From assembly GCF_015223355.1 (NCBI RefSeq), contig NZ_JADFFK010000001.1:62001-126000 (forward strand): a stretch of DNA of 64,000 nucleotides, read 5' to 3'. The stretch's first letter is position 1. Every line of letters starts with the position of its first letter. Position numbers and translations under genes: made by a program. A model generated the notes under the pieces. The model was not told the origin of the DNA. It did not search any database and saw only the letters and a program-made list of their open reading frames with translations. Below, piece by piece: positions 8,844 through 17,544 of the stretch. This DNA comes from Salipiger mangrovisoli. GTDB lineage: Bacteria > Pseudomonadota > Alphaproteobacteria > Rhodobacterales > Rhodobacteraceae.

Positions 8844-8941
8844 TCTTCACGGGCAAGAGCGCGCAGGCGAAGCGCGACGTCTTCTGGACCGCTAGCAAGA
8901 CCACCCCGGCGGCCGCCCCGGCCCCGGAGGAGGGCAAATGA
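8840..8941 (+). CDS. 33-aa microprotein between two ABC ATPase genes
   Basis: Unrecognised. The frame starts with an ATG that overlaps the upstream ATPase stop (ATGA) and ends with a TGA that overlaps the downstream ATPase start (ATGA), so it fills the gap exactly in a translationally coupled chain. The product is short, begins MIFTGKSAQAKRDVFW and ends in an Ala/Pro-rich tail with EEGK. There is no membrane segment or known motif. It may simply carry ribosomes across the gap, or be a real small subunit. Confidence 0.45.
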   Translation: MIFTGKSAQAKRDVFWTASKTTPAAAPAPEEGK

Positions 8942-9915
8942 CCAAGCTGCTCGACATCCAGAACCTGACGCTGCGCTTCAAGGGCAAGCGCACGGTGCAT
9001 GCGATCAACGACGTCTCGCTCAGCATGGAGCAGGGCGAGACGCTTGCGCTCCTCGGTGAGTCCGGCTCGGGCAAGTCGGTGACGCTGAAGGCGCTGCTGG
9101 GGCTGCTGCCGCCCAAACGCACCGAGATCGAGGGCAAGATCGAGGTCAACGGCACCGACGTGTTGAGCCTCTCGGGCAAGAAGCTGCAGAAGTACCGCGG
9201 CGGCGAAGTTTCCATGGTCTTCCAGGAACCGGCGCTGGCGCTCGACCCGGTCTATACCGTCGGCCACCAGATCGCCGAGTCCGTCATGCGCCACAAGGGC
9301 GTCAGCAAGGCCGACGCCATGTCCACCGCGCTCGACATGCTCGACCGGGTGCGCATCCCCTCGGCCAACCGGCGGCTGCACAACTACCCGCACGAACTGT
9401 CTGGCGGGATGCGGCAGCGGGTGATGATCGCCCTTGCGCTGGCCTGCCGGCCGCGGCTGCTATTGGCCGACGAGCCCACCACGGCGCTGGATGCCACGGT
9501 GCAGATCCAGATCCTGCTGCTGCTGCGCGAGCTGCAGAAGGAATTCGGCATGGGGGTGATCTTCGTCACCCATGACATCGGCGTGGCGGTCGAGATCTCG
9601 GAGCGCGTCGCGGTCATGTACGCCGGGCAGATCGTCGAGGAGGGGACCACGTCGGAGATCATCAAGTCCGCGAAACACCCCTACACGCAGGGCCTGCTGG
9701 CGGCGAACCTGCACGACGTGGAACGCGGCGCGCGGCTCAACGCCATCCCCGGCGCGCCGCCCTCGCTCGAGACCAAGCCCGACGCCTGCTCCTTTGCGCC
9801 GCGCTGTGCCCATGCCACCGCCGAGTGCCGCGCCGCGCTGCCGCCGGTGTTCACCCCGGCACCGCGCCGCCGCGTCGCCTGCGTGATGGCCGAACCTGCG
9901 ATCGCGGCCCAATGA
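8938..9915 (+). CDS. Oligopeptide-type ABC transporter ATP-binding protein (OppD/DppD-like)
   Basis: A 325-aa second ATPase. Walker A GESGSGKSV, signature LSGGMRQRV and Walker B LLLADEPTTALD are intact, and the C-terminal CSFAPRCAHATAECR Cys-rich motif is that of the D/F family. With the first ATPase it forms the heterodimeric motor. In most dpp/opp operons the D gene precedes the F gene; here the F-type comes first. The ATG overlaps the stop of the 33-codon frame. Confidence 0.93.
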   Translation: MTKLLDIQNLTLRFKGKRTVHAINDVSLSMEQGETLALLGESGSGKSVTLKALLGLLPPKRTEIEGKIEVNGTDVLSLSGKKLQKYRGGEVSMVFQEPALALDPVYTVGHQIAESVMRHKGVSKADAMSTALDMLDRVRIPSANRRLHNYPHELSGGMRQRVMIALALACRPRLLLADEPTTALDATVQIQILLLLRELQKEFGMGVIFVTHDIGVAVEISERVAVMYAGQIVEEGTTSEIIKSAKHPYTQGLLAANLHDVERGARLNAIPGAPPSLETKPDACSFAPRCAHATAECRAALPPVFTPAPRRRVACVMAEPAIAAQ

Positions 9916-9925
9916 CGAGACGGAC

Positions 9926-11110
9926 ATGCTGATCGAGACCGACCCGTATCGCTGCTTCATGCCCTACGAGCCGATCCCTGTGCCGAGCGCAGGTGACGGG
10001 CCGCTGGCCGATCTCACGCTGGCGGTGAAGGACATCTTCGACGTGTCGGGGTATCGCACCGGCTCCGGCTGCCCGACGCGGCTGGCCGAAAGCCCGGTGC
10101 GCGTGCAGACCACCCCGGCGGCGCAAAGGCTGCTGGATGCCGGAGCCCGCTTCGTCGGCAAGACCCATACAGACGAGCTGGCCTGGTCGATGTACGGCAT
10201 GAACGTGCATTTCGGCACGCCGGTGAACCCCGCCGCGCCGGATCGCATACCCGGTGGCTCGTCTTCGGGCTCGGCCGTCGCCGTCGCTGGCGGACTTGCC
10301 GACATCGCCATCGGCTCGGACACCGGCGGCTCGATCCGCGCGCCCGCCAGTTTCTGTGGCATCTGGGGCATCCGGCCGACCCATGGGCTCGTCTCGCTGG
10401 ACCTCGCGCAGCCGCTGGCCGCAAGCTACGACACCTGCGGTCTCTTTGCCCGCGATGGTGAAACGCTGCTGCGCGCCATGGCGGTCCTGCTCGACGGCAA
10501 GACCGTGCCGCTGCCCGAGGCCCCCGAATACCTGCGCCCGCTGGACATGCTGGCACAGCTCGGCGATGCGGCGCTCGAGGTCTGGGAGGCGCAATTCGGC
10601 GCACTGCCCGCGCGCGACGTGCGCGTCTATCCCGAGGGGGTGGATGCGGCCTATGACGCTTTCCTGCGGACCATCGGCGCGGATGCGCGGGACTGGGTGT
10701 TGCCCTATATCCGCCGCAGAGCGATACCGCTGGCGCGGGGTCTCGACCAGCGCGCCGATGCCTCCGAGGCGCTGACCGAGGCGGAGATCGCCGGCGGGCA
10801 GGCCGCACGGCGGGCCTTCACCGCCCATATCGAGGCGCTGCTTGGTCCCGCCGGGGTGATCCTTGCGCCGGCAGTGCATGACGCGCCGTTCCGACTGGAC
10901 CCGCCGCTAGAGGTCTTCGATCGCTTCCGGCACGACTGCGCGCGGCTGCTCTGCGTGGCGGGGCTTTCGGGGCTGCCGCAGGTGGTCTTCCCCGCGGGCA
11001 GGATCGACGGCGCGCCTTACGGGATGTCATTGATCGGGCCGCGCGGTTCGGACCTGTCGCTGATTGCGCAGGCCTGCCGCATCGTCGCGGGCGCGGAAGT
11101 GCCGGCCTGA
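9926..11110 (+). CDS. Amidase (amidase signature family)
   Basis: A 394-aa cytoplasmic amide hydrolase. The Ser-cisSer-Lys triad region is visible: Lys in LAVKDIFD, and the Gly/Ser-rich GGSSSGSAVAVAGG followed by IGSDTGGSIRAPASFCG, where the nucleophilic Ser lies in the second block. It is shorter than GatA (about 480 aa) and belongs with small catabolic amidases. It starts 10 bp after the ATPase stop, so it is part of the import operon and probably releases ammonia or an amine from the imported compound. The substrate is unknown. Confidence 0.88.
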   Translation: MLIETDPYRCFMPYEPIPVPSAGDGPLADLTLAVKDIFDVSGYRTGSGCPTRLAESPVRVQTTPAAQRLLDAGARFVGKTHTDELAWSMYGMNVHFGTPVNPAAPDRIPGGSSSGSAVAVAGGLADIAIGSDTGGSIRAPASFCGIWGIRPTHGLVSLDLAQPLAASYDTCGLFARDGETLLRAMAVLLDGKTVPLPEAPEYLRPLDMLAQLGDAALEVWEAQFGALPARDVRVYPEGVDAAYDAFLRTIGADARDWVLPYIRRRAIPLARGLDQRADASEALTEAEIAGGQAARRAFTAHIEALLGPAGVILAPAVHDAPFRLDPPLEVFDRFRHDCARLLCVAGLSGLPQVVFPAGRIDGAPYGMSLIGPRGSDLSLIAQACRIVAGAEVPA

Positions 11111-11121
11111 CGGAGAGAGAT

Positions 11122-11583
11122 ATGGACAAGATCGAGACCAGGCTCGCGGAGCTGGGGTTGTCGCTGCCGCCGTCGGCCCCATCGCGTGCCCTGTTCCTGC
11201 CGGGCAAGATCAGCGGCAACCTGCTGTTCCTCTCGGGGCAGATCTGCGAGTGGGAGGGGGAGCCCAAGTACTTCGGGCCGGTGCCTGCGGGCTTCGACGT
11301 GAGAACCGGGCAGGACGCCGCGCGCATGTGCGCGCTCAACCTGCTTTATTCGATCAAGGCGGTCGCCGGCTCGCTCGACCGGGTCGCCAGCGTCGTTCGG
11401 CTTGGCGGCTTCGTCGCGGCACCGCCCGGCTATGGCGACGGGCCGCTGATCGTCAACGGTGCCTCGCAGCTCTTCATCGATCTCTGGGGCGAGGCGGGTC
11501 GGCACGCGCGCACCGCGGTCAATGTCGCCTCGCTGCCCGCCAACGCGCTGGTCGAGATCGAGGCGACGGTCGAACTTGGCTGA
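11122..11583 (+). CDS. RidA-family protein (YjgF/UK114 subgroup)
   Basis: A 153-aa member of the enamine/imine deaminase superfamily, with the longer N-terminus of the RidA subgroup whose members sit in catabolic operons (YjgH/UK114-like). The fold pattern is visible: GNLLFLSGQI near the start, the AARMCALNLLYSIKA helix, VNGASQLFIDLWGEAGRHART and the final VEIEATVEL strand. The arginine before the T in GRHART corresponds to the substrate-carboxylate-binding Arg of active RidA proteins. The role is probably hydrolysis of a reactive enamine or carbamate intermediate formed in this pathway. Confidence 0.85.
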   Translation: MDKIETRLAELGLSLPPSAPSRALFLPGKISGNLLFLSGQICEWEGEPKYFGPVPAGFDVRTGQDAARMCALNLLYSIKAVAGSLDRVASVVRLGGFVAAPPGYGDGPLIVNGASQLFIDLWGEAGRHARTAVNVASLPANALVEIEATVELG

Positions 11584-12235
11584 TCCCGGTGATGCGCCGC
11601 GCGTCCTGCTGATGAACCCCAACAGCAACGCCGCCACGACCCGCACCATGTGCGGGATCGCCGGAAGGGTGCTGCCGCGGGTGAGCGGCTGGACCGCGCC
11701 GGAGGGGCCGGCGCTGATCACCTCTGCGCAGGCGCTGCACCAGGCCGCGATCCAGGTTGCTGCGGCGCAGCTTGAGCCAGGCATTTCGGGGGTCATCGTC
11801 TCGGCTTTCGGCGATCCGGGGCTGGAGGCGCTGAGTGCGCGCTTGCGGGTTCCCGTAGTCGGGATCGGCTCGGCGGCGGCGCGGGCCGCTGCGGCAGAAG
11901 GGCGCGCCTTTGCCGTGGTGACCCACACGCCCGGTCTGGAAACAAGCATAGACGCCTTGATGAACAATGCCGGCTCGGCCGGGCGCTATCTTGGAACCTA
12001 CCTTGCCGACGGCGACCCGATAGAGCTTTCTGGAGATCCGGAAAAGCTAGACGCCGCATTGCTTTATGCCGCAAAGCTCGCACATCGAGATGGTGCCGAG
12101 GCGGTGATCATCGGGGGCGGCCCGTTGGGCGAGGCGGCCGACCGACTCGCCGATCACGCCCCCTGCATTCTTGTTTCGCCCATTTTACATGCGGCGCTTG
12201 AGATGCGAGCGAAACTCCGCTTGCCAACAGGCTGA
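11576..12235 (+). CDS. Asp/Glu/hydantoin racemase family protein
   Basis: A 219-aa cofactor-independent racemase. The first beta-strand RVLLMNPNSN is the hallmark of hydantoin racemase and maleate isomerase relatives. The two catalytic Cys positions of the family should be in the middle and the C-terminal third: the C-terminal one is plausible (HAPCILVSP), but the usual first Cys region reads VIVSAFGDPGLEAL, with Ser/Ala where Cys is common, so activity may differ. The start is a TTG overlapping the RidA stop; the later ATG at 11612 would remove the first strand. It is last in the operon and supports an amino-acid-derived chiral substrate. Confidence 0.75.
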   Translation: MADPGDAPRVLLMNPNSNAATTRTMCGIAGRVLPRVSGWTAPEGPALITSAQALHQAAIQVAAAQLEPGISGVIVSAFGDPGLEALSARLRVPVVGIGSAAARAAAAEGRAFAVVTHTPGLETSIDALMNNAGSAGRYLGTYLADGDPIELSGDPEKLDAALLYAAKLAHRDGAEAVIIGGGPLGEAADRLADHAPCILVSPILHAALEMRAKLRLPTG

Positions 12236-12241
12236 AACTGC

Positions 12242-12263
12242 GGCAATCCGCCATTGGATTGCC
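12242..12263 (+). terminator. Stem-loop just after the racemase gene (GGCAATCC / GGATTGCC)
   Basis: Perfect 8-bp stem with the 6-nt loop GCCATT, beginning 7 bp after the stop codon. A poor U-tract follows, so it is either a weak intrinsic terminator or a 3'-end processing signal for the nine-gene operon. Confidence 0.5.
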
Positions 12264-12416
12264 TTCGAAAGCGCCGCATGACCGGAGATTCGGCAGAGTT
12301 TCGCCGCCGCGCAGCAAAAGCCCGCTTTTGGAGGGAACCCCAACGATTACGGGGGTGTTGTCTTTCCCGTACTCGCTATCACATTCCCGCCCAGTACCAC
12401 CCCTTGGAGCAGACAT

Positions 12417-14075
12417 TTGCGGAAGTTTCCGACCTCTAGTCCTGTTGTGTCCGGACGCGCGTTCGTGGCGCGTCAAAATCGACGCCAATTTCTGGTGCGC
12501 CTTGCCGGCTCTGCCGCCGTCCCCGCGCTGATGAGCGCAACGTCCCTGGCCGCGCAGGAGGCGACCGAGGCCGCCGTGCAGGAAGCCCCCGACGCGCAGG
12601 TGCAACCCGAGACAACGCCCTTCTCCTTCGACATCCTTTCGGCCCAGATGGCCGAGGCAGCGAAGTCGCCTCCGAAAGAGCCGGAGCAGATCGAGGGCTT
12701 TCTTGCCGAGCTCGACTACGACGGTTACCAGCGCATTCGCTTCAACCCGGACAACGCCCGCTGGGCGGACCTTCCGGACGATACGTTCCGGCTGCACGCC
12801 TTTCACCTCGGCTGGCTGTTCAAGCAGCCGGTGCGCCTGCACGAGGTGACAAACGGCGAAGCGCGGCTGATGCAGTTCTCGACCTCGGACTTCGACTATT
12901 CCTCGGTCGAGACTCCGATCCCCGAGCACACCGAGATGCCCGGCGTGGCCGGCTTCCGGCTGCACAACCCGCTGAACCGCGCCGATACCTTCGACGAGCT
13001 GGTCGCTTTCCTCGGCGCAAGCTACTTCCGCGCGCTTGGCCGCAGCAACACCTACGGGCTCAGCGCCCGTGGACTGGCGGTGAACACGGGTCTCTCGGGG
13101 GCCGAGGAATTCCCGCGCTTCAACGAGTTCTGGCTCGAACGTCCGGGACCCGGTGCCGAGCACATGACCGTCTACGCCGCGCTTGGCAGCGCCTCGGTGA
13201 CCGGGGCCTACCGCTTCGTGATCCGCCCCGGCGAGGACACCCAGATCGAGGTGACGGCGCGGCTCTTCCTGCGCAACGACATCCAGCAGCTCGGCATCGC
13301 GCCGCTGACTTCGATGTTCCTCTTCGGCGGGCCGGACATGGGCGATTTCGACGATTTCCGCCCCGCCGTGCACGACAGCGAGGCACTGGTCCTGACCACC
13401 CAGGGCGGCGAGACGTTCTTCCGACCGCTCAACAACCCGCCGCGCCTCGCCAGTTCCTACTTCGGCGCGCTGAGCCCGGTGCGCTTCGGGCTGGTGCAGC
13501 GCACGCGCGACTTCGAGCACTACCTCGATGCCCAGGCCCACTACGAGAAGCGTCCGACGCTGATGGTGGAGCCGATCGGCGACTGGGGAGAGGGCTCGGT
13601 GCGGCTGGTCGAGATCCCCTCGGATCTCGAAGCCAACGACAATATCGTCGCCTTCTGGATCCCCAAGGCTGAAACCAAGGCCGGGGATGCGCTGGAATTT
13701 TCCTATCGCCTGCACTGGGGCATGTCCCCGCTCGGGGATGGGGCCGTCGACCGGGCCCGCGTGGTGCGCACACGGGTTGGCAAGGGCGGCGTATCGGGGG
13801 TCGAGCAGGACACCGATCGGCGGAAATTCGTCATCGATTTCGAAGGTGGCACATTGGGGGAACTTCCTGCCGGTGCCGAAGTTGAACCTCAAGTGAGTGT
13901 CGCGAACGGCGAGATTGCCGAAGCGATTGTGAGCCGGATCTCGGGGACCGAGACATGGCGCCTTGTACTGGAAGTTTCCGCGCCCAACGGCGCGGTCGCC
14001 GAACTCAAGGCGGGGCTCAAAGGGTATGGTCGTACGCTTACCGAAACCTGGACTTATCAATGGGTGAAGGAATGA
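12417..14075 (+). CDS. opgG: Glucans biosynthesis protein G (OpgG/MdoG)
   Basis: A 552-aa periplasmic protein required for osmoregulated periplasmic glucan (OPG) backbone formation. It has a Tat signal (QNRRQFLVRLAGSAA) and the family's conserved blocks, for example LDYDGYQRIRFNPD, VAGFRLHNPLN, FLGASYFRALGRSNTYGLSARGL and SFEHYLD-like RDFEHYLDAQAHYE. The start is a TTG at 12417 with GGAG 7 nt upstream; in-frame GTGs at 12447 and 12465 are weaker alternatives. It is first of opgG-opgI-opgH-opgC, the same order as the operon described in Rhodobacter sphaeroides. Confidence 0.93.
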   Translation: MRKFPTSSPVVSGRAFVARQNRRQFLVRLAGSAAVPALMSATSLAAQEATEAAVQEAPDAQVQPETTPFSFDILSAQMAEAAKSPPKEPEQIEGFLAELDYDGYQRIRFNPDNARWADLPDDTFRLHAFHLGWLFKQPVRLHEVTNGEARLMQFSTSDFDYSSVETPIPEHTEMPGVAGFRLHNPLNRADTFDELVAFLGASYFRALGRSNTYGLSARGLAVNTGLSGAEEFPRFNEFWLERPGPGAEHMTVYAALGSASVTGAYRFVIRPGEDTQIEVTARLFLRNDIQQLGIAPLTSMFLFGGPDMGDFDDFRPAVHDSEALVLTTQGGETFFRPLNNPPRLASSYFGALSPVRFGLVQRTRDFEHYLDAQAHYEKRPTLMVEPIGDWGEGSVRLVEIPSDLEANDNIVAFWIPKAETKAGDALEFSYRLHWGMSPLGDGAVDRARVVRTRVGKGGVSGVEQDTDRRKFVIDFEGGTLGELPAGAEVEPQVSVANGEIAEAIVSRISGTETWRLVLEVSAPNGAVAELKAGLKGYGRTLTETWTYQWVKE

Positions 14076-14254
14076 ATGCTGAACCGATGAAGGAACAGGA
14101 CGTGGCAGAAGCACGTGCCGTCGAGATGCCGCATTGGGCTCCGCCCGAGGCGCCGATGGACATGCCACGCCAGGAAGTCGAAGCAATGCGCGCCGAGCGC
14201 GTGTCGCTCGGCGAGATGATTGCGCGCATCCTGCTGCCGGGCCAGCGCGCCTAA
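14072..14254 (+). CDS. opgI: Small OPG-operon protein (OpgI position)
   Basis: A 60-aa protein whose ATG overlaps the opgG stop (ATGA) and which ends 22 bp before opgH. It is Met/Pro/Glu-rich (HWAPPEAPMDMPRQ in the middle) with an amphipathic C-terminal helix SLGEMIARILLPGQRA and no membrane segment. In R. sphaeroides a small gene, opgI, lies at this position between opgG and opgH, and I name it on position and size. Its role is not known to me. As this OpgH lacks the long cytoplasmic N-terminus of the enterobacterial protein, OpgI could supply part of that function in trans (inference). Confidence 0.7.
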   Translation: MNAEPMKEQDVAEARAVEMPHWAPPEAPMDMPRQEVEAMRAERVSLGEMIARILLPGQRA

Positions 14255-14276
14255 GGACCTGCCCGAGGACTTGCAC

Positions 14277-16067
14277 ATGCCTGTTCTGCCTTCGCCCAGC
14301 CGCATGACGGTTGCCACCCGTCTATTCGCCGCCGCCTTCGCGCTCGTCGCCGCGGGTACCGCCACCGGCCTTCTGCTGGAGGTGGCGCTGCAGGACGGCG
14401 TCGAACTCTGGGACTTCGTCCGCGCCGGACTAATCCTGGTGACCACGGCCTGGCTTGCCTGGGGGGCCGCCTTGGCGCTCTCCGGCCTTGCGCCGTTGCG
14501 GCGCAAGGCGGTGCCAGAGGTGCAGATGCCGCAGCCGCGCACCGTGGTTCTCGTCCCGATCTGCAACGAGGACCCGGTGGCCACATTCGCGCGCATCGCG
14601 GCGATGGATCGCTCGATCCTTGAGGCCGGTATCGCGGTGGACGTGGCAATCCTCTCGGACACGCGCGACGAGGCGAATGCCGCAGAAGAGCGGCGGGTCT
14701 TCGTGCGGCTGCTGGACGAGACCGGCGGGCAGGGCCGCATCTTCTACCGCCGCCGCGAGGACAATCGCGGCCGCAAGGCGGGCAATATCGAAGACTTCTT
14801 CCGGCGCTCCGGCGGGGCGTACGAACTGGCGGTGATCCTTGATGCCGACAGCCTCATGGAAGGCTCGGCCATTCGCCGGATGATTGCGCGGATGCAGGCG
14901 GACCCGCAGATCGGCCTGCTCCAGACGCTGCCCCAAATCGTTGGCGGGCGCAGCTTTTTCGGACGTGCAATGCAATTCGCCGCAGCTTTCCACGGTCCTG
15001 TCTTCACCCGCGGCCTCGCGCGGATGCAGGGCGCGACCGGCCCGTTCTGGGGGCACAATGCCATCGTGCGGGTGAACGCCTTTGCCGAAAGCTGCGGCCT
15101 TCCCGAGCTTCAGGGCAAGCCGCCCTTCGGCGGGCACATCCTCAGCCACGACTATGTCGAGGCGGCGCTGCTTGCGCGTGCCGGCTGGAAGGTCGAGGTG
15201 GACGCCAGCATCGCCGGCTCGTTCGAGGAAGGCCCCGAGAACCTGCTCTCCTTCGCAAAGCGCGACCGCCGTTGGTGCCAGGGCAACCTGCAGCACATCC
15301 GGCTGCTCTTTGCGCCGGGCCTTGCGGCCTGGAGCCGCTTCGTCTTCGTGCTCGGCATCTTCTCCTATCTCGTGTCGCTGCTCTGGTTCGGATTCCTCGT
15401 GGCCTCGGTGATCGCCGCGGTGACCGCGCCGCCGCCGGATTACTTCCCCGAGCCGCACCTGCTGTTCCCGGTGTTTCCGAGTGACCGCACGAAGGAGATG
15501 ATCGCGCTGATGATCGGCATCTTCGGCCTGCTCATCATGCCCAAGTTCGCGATCCTCATCGAAAGCGTCCTAACCGATCGCGTGAATGGTTTCGGCGGGG
15601 CGATGCGCGCCTTCTGGTCGGTGATCACCGAGGTCGTGCTGACCTCGCTCATCGCGCCGCTGATGCTGATGTACCAAACCAAGGCAGTGCTTCAGGTGCT
15701 GTCGGGCCGCGACGGCGGCTGGCCGTCGAGCCAGCGCGGCGAGGGACAACTCAGCTTCACGCAGGGGATCCGCGCGGGACTGTGGATCACCGCCACAGGC
15801 GCCGTGGCGCTGGCGGTGACCGCTTGGCTCTCGCCGGCGCTCGTGCCCTGGCTGCTGCCGGTCTGCCTGCCGATGCTCTTTGCGCCGGTGCTGATCTCGT
15901 GGAGCTCGCGGCCCTTGACCCACAAGCTGTTCATCTCACCCGATGAGCTTGATCCTGCGCCGGTCGTGCGCAGCTATCGCGACATTCTTGCGCGCTGGAG
16001 CGCGGCGCCACAGGCGCCGTTGCCGCAACCGGGACTTGGAAGAGGCGCACGACATGCCGCAGCATGA
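14277..16067 (+). CDS. opgH: Glucans biosynthesis glucosyltransferase H (OpgH/MdoH)
   Basis: A 596-aa inner-membrane GT2 enzyme that makes the linear beta-1,2-linked glucan backbone from UDP-glucose and moves it to the periplasm. Seen: two N-terminal membrane helices, VLVPICNEDP, the DAD motif in LAVILDADSLM, FWGHNAIVRV, LSHDYVEAALLARAGW, KRDRRWCQGNLQHIRL, then about six C-terminal helices. It lacks most of the roughly 140-aa cytoplasmic N-terminus and much of the C-terminal tail of E. coli MdoH (847 aa), as is usual for the short alphaproteobacterial form. The start MPVLPSP at 14277 was chosen because the residues before it are unlike the family. Confidence 0.93.
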   Translation: MPVLPSPSRMTVATRLFAAAFALVAAGTATGLLLEVALQDGVELWDFVRAGLILVTTAWLAWGAALALSGLAPLRRKAVPEVQMPQPRTVVLVPICNEDPVATFARIAAMDRSILEAGIAVDVAILSDTRDEANAAEERRVFVRLLDETGGQGRIFYRRREDNRGRKAGNIEDFFRRSGGAYELAVILDADSLMEGSAIRRMIARMQADPQIGLLQTLPQIVGGRSFFGRAMQFAAAFHGPVFTRGLARMQGATGPFWGHNAIVRVNAFAESCGLPELQGKPPFGGHILSHDYVEAALLARAGWKVEVDASIAGSFEEGPENLLSFAKRDRRWCQGNLQHIRLLFAPGLAAWSRFVFVLGIFSYLVSLLWFGFLVASVIAAVTAPPPDYFPEPHLLFPVFPSDRTKEMIALMIGIFGLLIMPKFAILIESVLTDRVNGFGGAMRAFWSVITEVVLTSLIAPLMLMYQTKAVLQVLSGRDGGWPSSQRGEGQLSFTQGIRAGLWITATGAVALAVTAWLSPALVPWLLPVCLPMLFAPVLISWSSRPLTHKLFISPDELDPAPVVRSYRDILARWSAAPQAPLPQPGLGRGARHAAA

Positions 16068-17289
16068 ACATAAACTCGTTTCCTTTCCGGGGGGTGCGAA
16101 GGCACAGCCCGGCAGCCGCCCTCGCGATCCGCGTATCGATGCCTTCCGCGGGCTTGCGCTGGTGATGATCTTTGTCGATCACGTGCCGGGCAATCCCTAC
16201 GAGTACCTGACGATCCGCAATTTCGCGCATTCCGACGCCGCCGAGGCCTTCTTCATCATGTCGGGCCTGGCGGCGGCTCTGGCCTATTCCAGTCGCCTCG
16301 CACCCGAGGCGCGGGCCGAACACGGGCTGATGAACGGCGTGCTGCCGATGTGGAAGCGCAGCTGGACGCTGTATCTGGCGCACATCCTGATGACCGTCTG
16401 GGCAATCGGCATCTTCGCGGCCGGGGCGGGCGTCTACAATCTTCCCGAGCTGCTCGAAACGATCAATCTCCGACAGGTGTTCAGCAATACCGGCGAGGCC
16501 CTTTTCGGCATCGGCGCGCTGACGCACCAGCTGGGTTACGTGAATATCCTGCCAGCCTATTCGGTGTTGCTGTTCTTCGCCCCCGCCATGCTGCTGCTGG
16601 GGCTCTGGAAGCCCAAGGCGCTGCTCTGGACCGCCCTCGGCGTGTGGATGGCGGCGGGGCTCTGGCGGCTCAACCTTCCGAATTTTCCCAACCCTGGCGG
16701 CTGGTTCTTCAACCCGATCAGCTGGGAGCTGCTGTTTGCCATCGGCATGCTGACCGGCCTTGCCATGCGCCGAGGCGAGCGCTTCGTGCCGGTTTCGCGG
16801 CCGCTGTTCTGGGCAAGCGCCGGTTACTGCGTGTTGGTTCTGGCATGGAAGTTCATTCCCGAGATCGGCGCGGTGATCAACCACCAGATGGCGCGGCTCT
16901 ACCAGGCGGGAATCCCGTTCCACCTGACCACCCATGACAAGACCTTCGTGGCGCTGCCGCGGCTGCTGAACATCCTGGCGCTGGCCTATGTGCTGTCCTG
17001 CCTGCCAGCGGTCACGCGTCTGAGCGCCGGCAAGCTGGCCGCGCCGCTGCGGCTCTTGGGACAGCAGGGCCTGCTGGTGTTCTGTACCGGTACCATCGTC
17101 GCGCTGATGTTCCAGGTGATCATGGCAGGCAACCCTCTGTCCACCTGGATGGGCTGGGGACTGCCGCCGCTGGGTATCGTGATCATGCTGGTCGTCGCGT
17201 GGATGGGGCAATCCCGCAAGCCGGTGCGCCGCGAGGCGCAGGCAGCAGGCGGCATCGTCGCCGCCGCTGGCCAGCGCCGCGTGAGCTGA
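16054..17289 (+). CDS. opgC: OPG succinyltransferase OpgC
   Basis: A 411-aa multi-pass membrane acyltransferase (about ten helices) that transfers succinyl groups onto periplasmic glucans in R. sphaeroides. The N-terminal RDPRIDAFRGLALVMIFVDH block with the Arg/Asp and His is the OpgC/acyltransferase-3 type catalytic region. The AEAFFIMSGLAAALAY block that follows is characteristic of OpgC. The start at 16054 overlaps the opgH 3' end by 14 bp, so it is translationally coupled. Its presence predicts anionic, succinylated OPGs. Confidence 0.9.
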   Translation: MPQHEHKLVSFPGGAKAQPGSRPRDPRIDAFRGLALVMIFVDHVPGNPYEYLTIRNFAHSDAAEAFFIMSGLAAALAYSSRLAPEARAEHGLMNGVLPMWKRSWTLYLAHILMTVWAIGIFAAGAGVYNLPELLETINLRQVFSNTGEALFGIGALTHQLGYVNILPAYSVLLFFAPAMLLLGLWKPKALLWTALGVWMAAGLWRLNLPNFPNPGGWFFNPISWELLFAIGMLTGLAMRRGERFVPVSRPLFWASAGYCVLVLAWKFIPEIGAVINHQMARLYQAGIPFHLTTHDKTFVALPRLLNILALAYVLSCLPAVTRLSAGKLAAPLRLLGQQGLLVFCTGTIVALMFQVIMAGNPLSTWMGWGLPPLGIVIMLVVAWMGQSRKPVRREAQAAGGIVAAAGQRRVS

Positions 17290-17312
17290 CCCGCCACGCA
17301 GCGGTCTTTGCT

Positions 17313-17345
17313 AGGGGCGCGCCACGGCGTGCCCCTTTGCTTTTT
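17313..17345 (+). terminator. Intrinsic terminator of the opg operon
   Basis: AGGGGCGCGCC / GCGTGCCCCT hairpin followed by TTGCTTTTT, 24 bp after opgC. It separates the glucan operon from the efflux operon. Confidence 0.75.
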
Positions 17346-17544
17346 GGAAGCTTGCCGCGGCCGCGCGTGCTTGCCGCCAGCGGCGCGTGGCAACCATAGG
17401 TGCGTGTCATCGAGGCCGCGCCCCGGTGGTCACGAAAAGGTCAGCGAAATTCTTTAAAATACCCCGACGGAAGGGCATCGTTCATACGTACCAAGGGCTC
17501 GCGTGGGCGCTGTCTGCCCGTGCGACCGACCGAAGGAGAAGAAG

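Noticed and set aside
17346..17544. Regulatory site upstream of the RND operon
   Set aside because: No clear inverted repeat or adjacent repressor gene; nothing beyond ordinary promoter-sized spacing can be supported.
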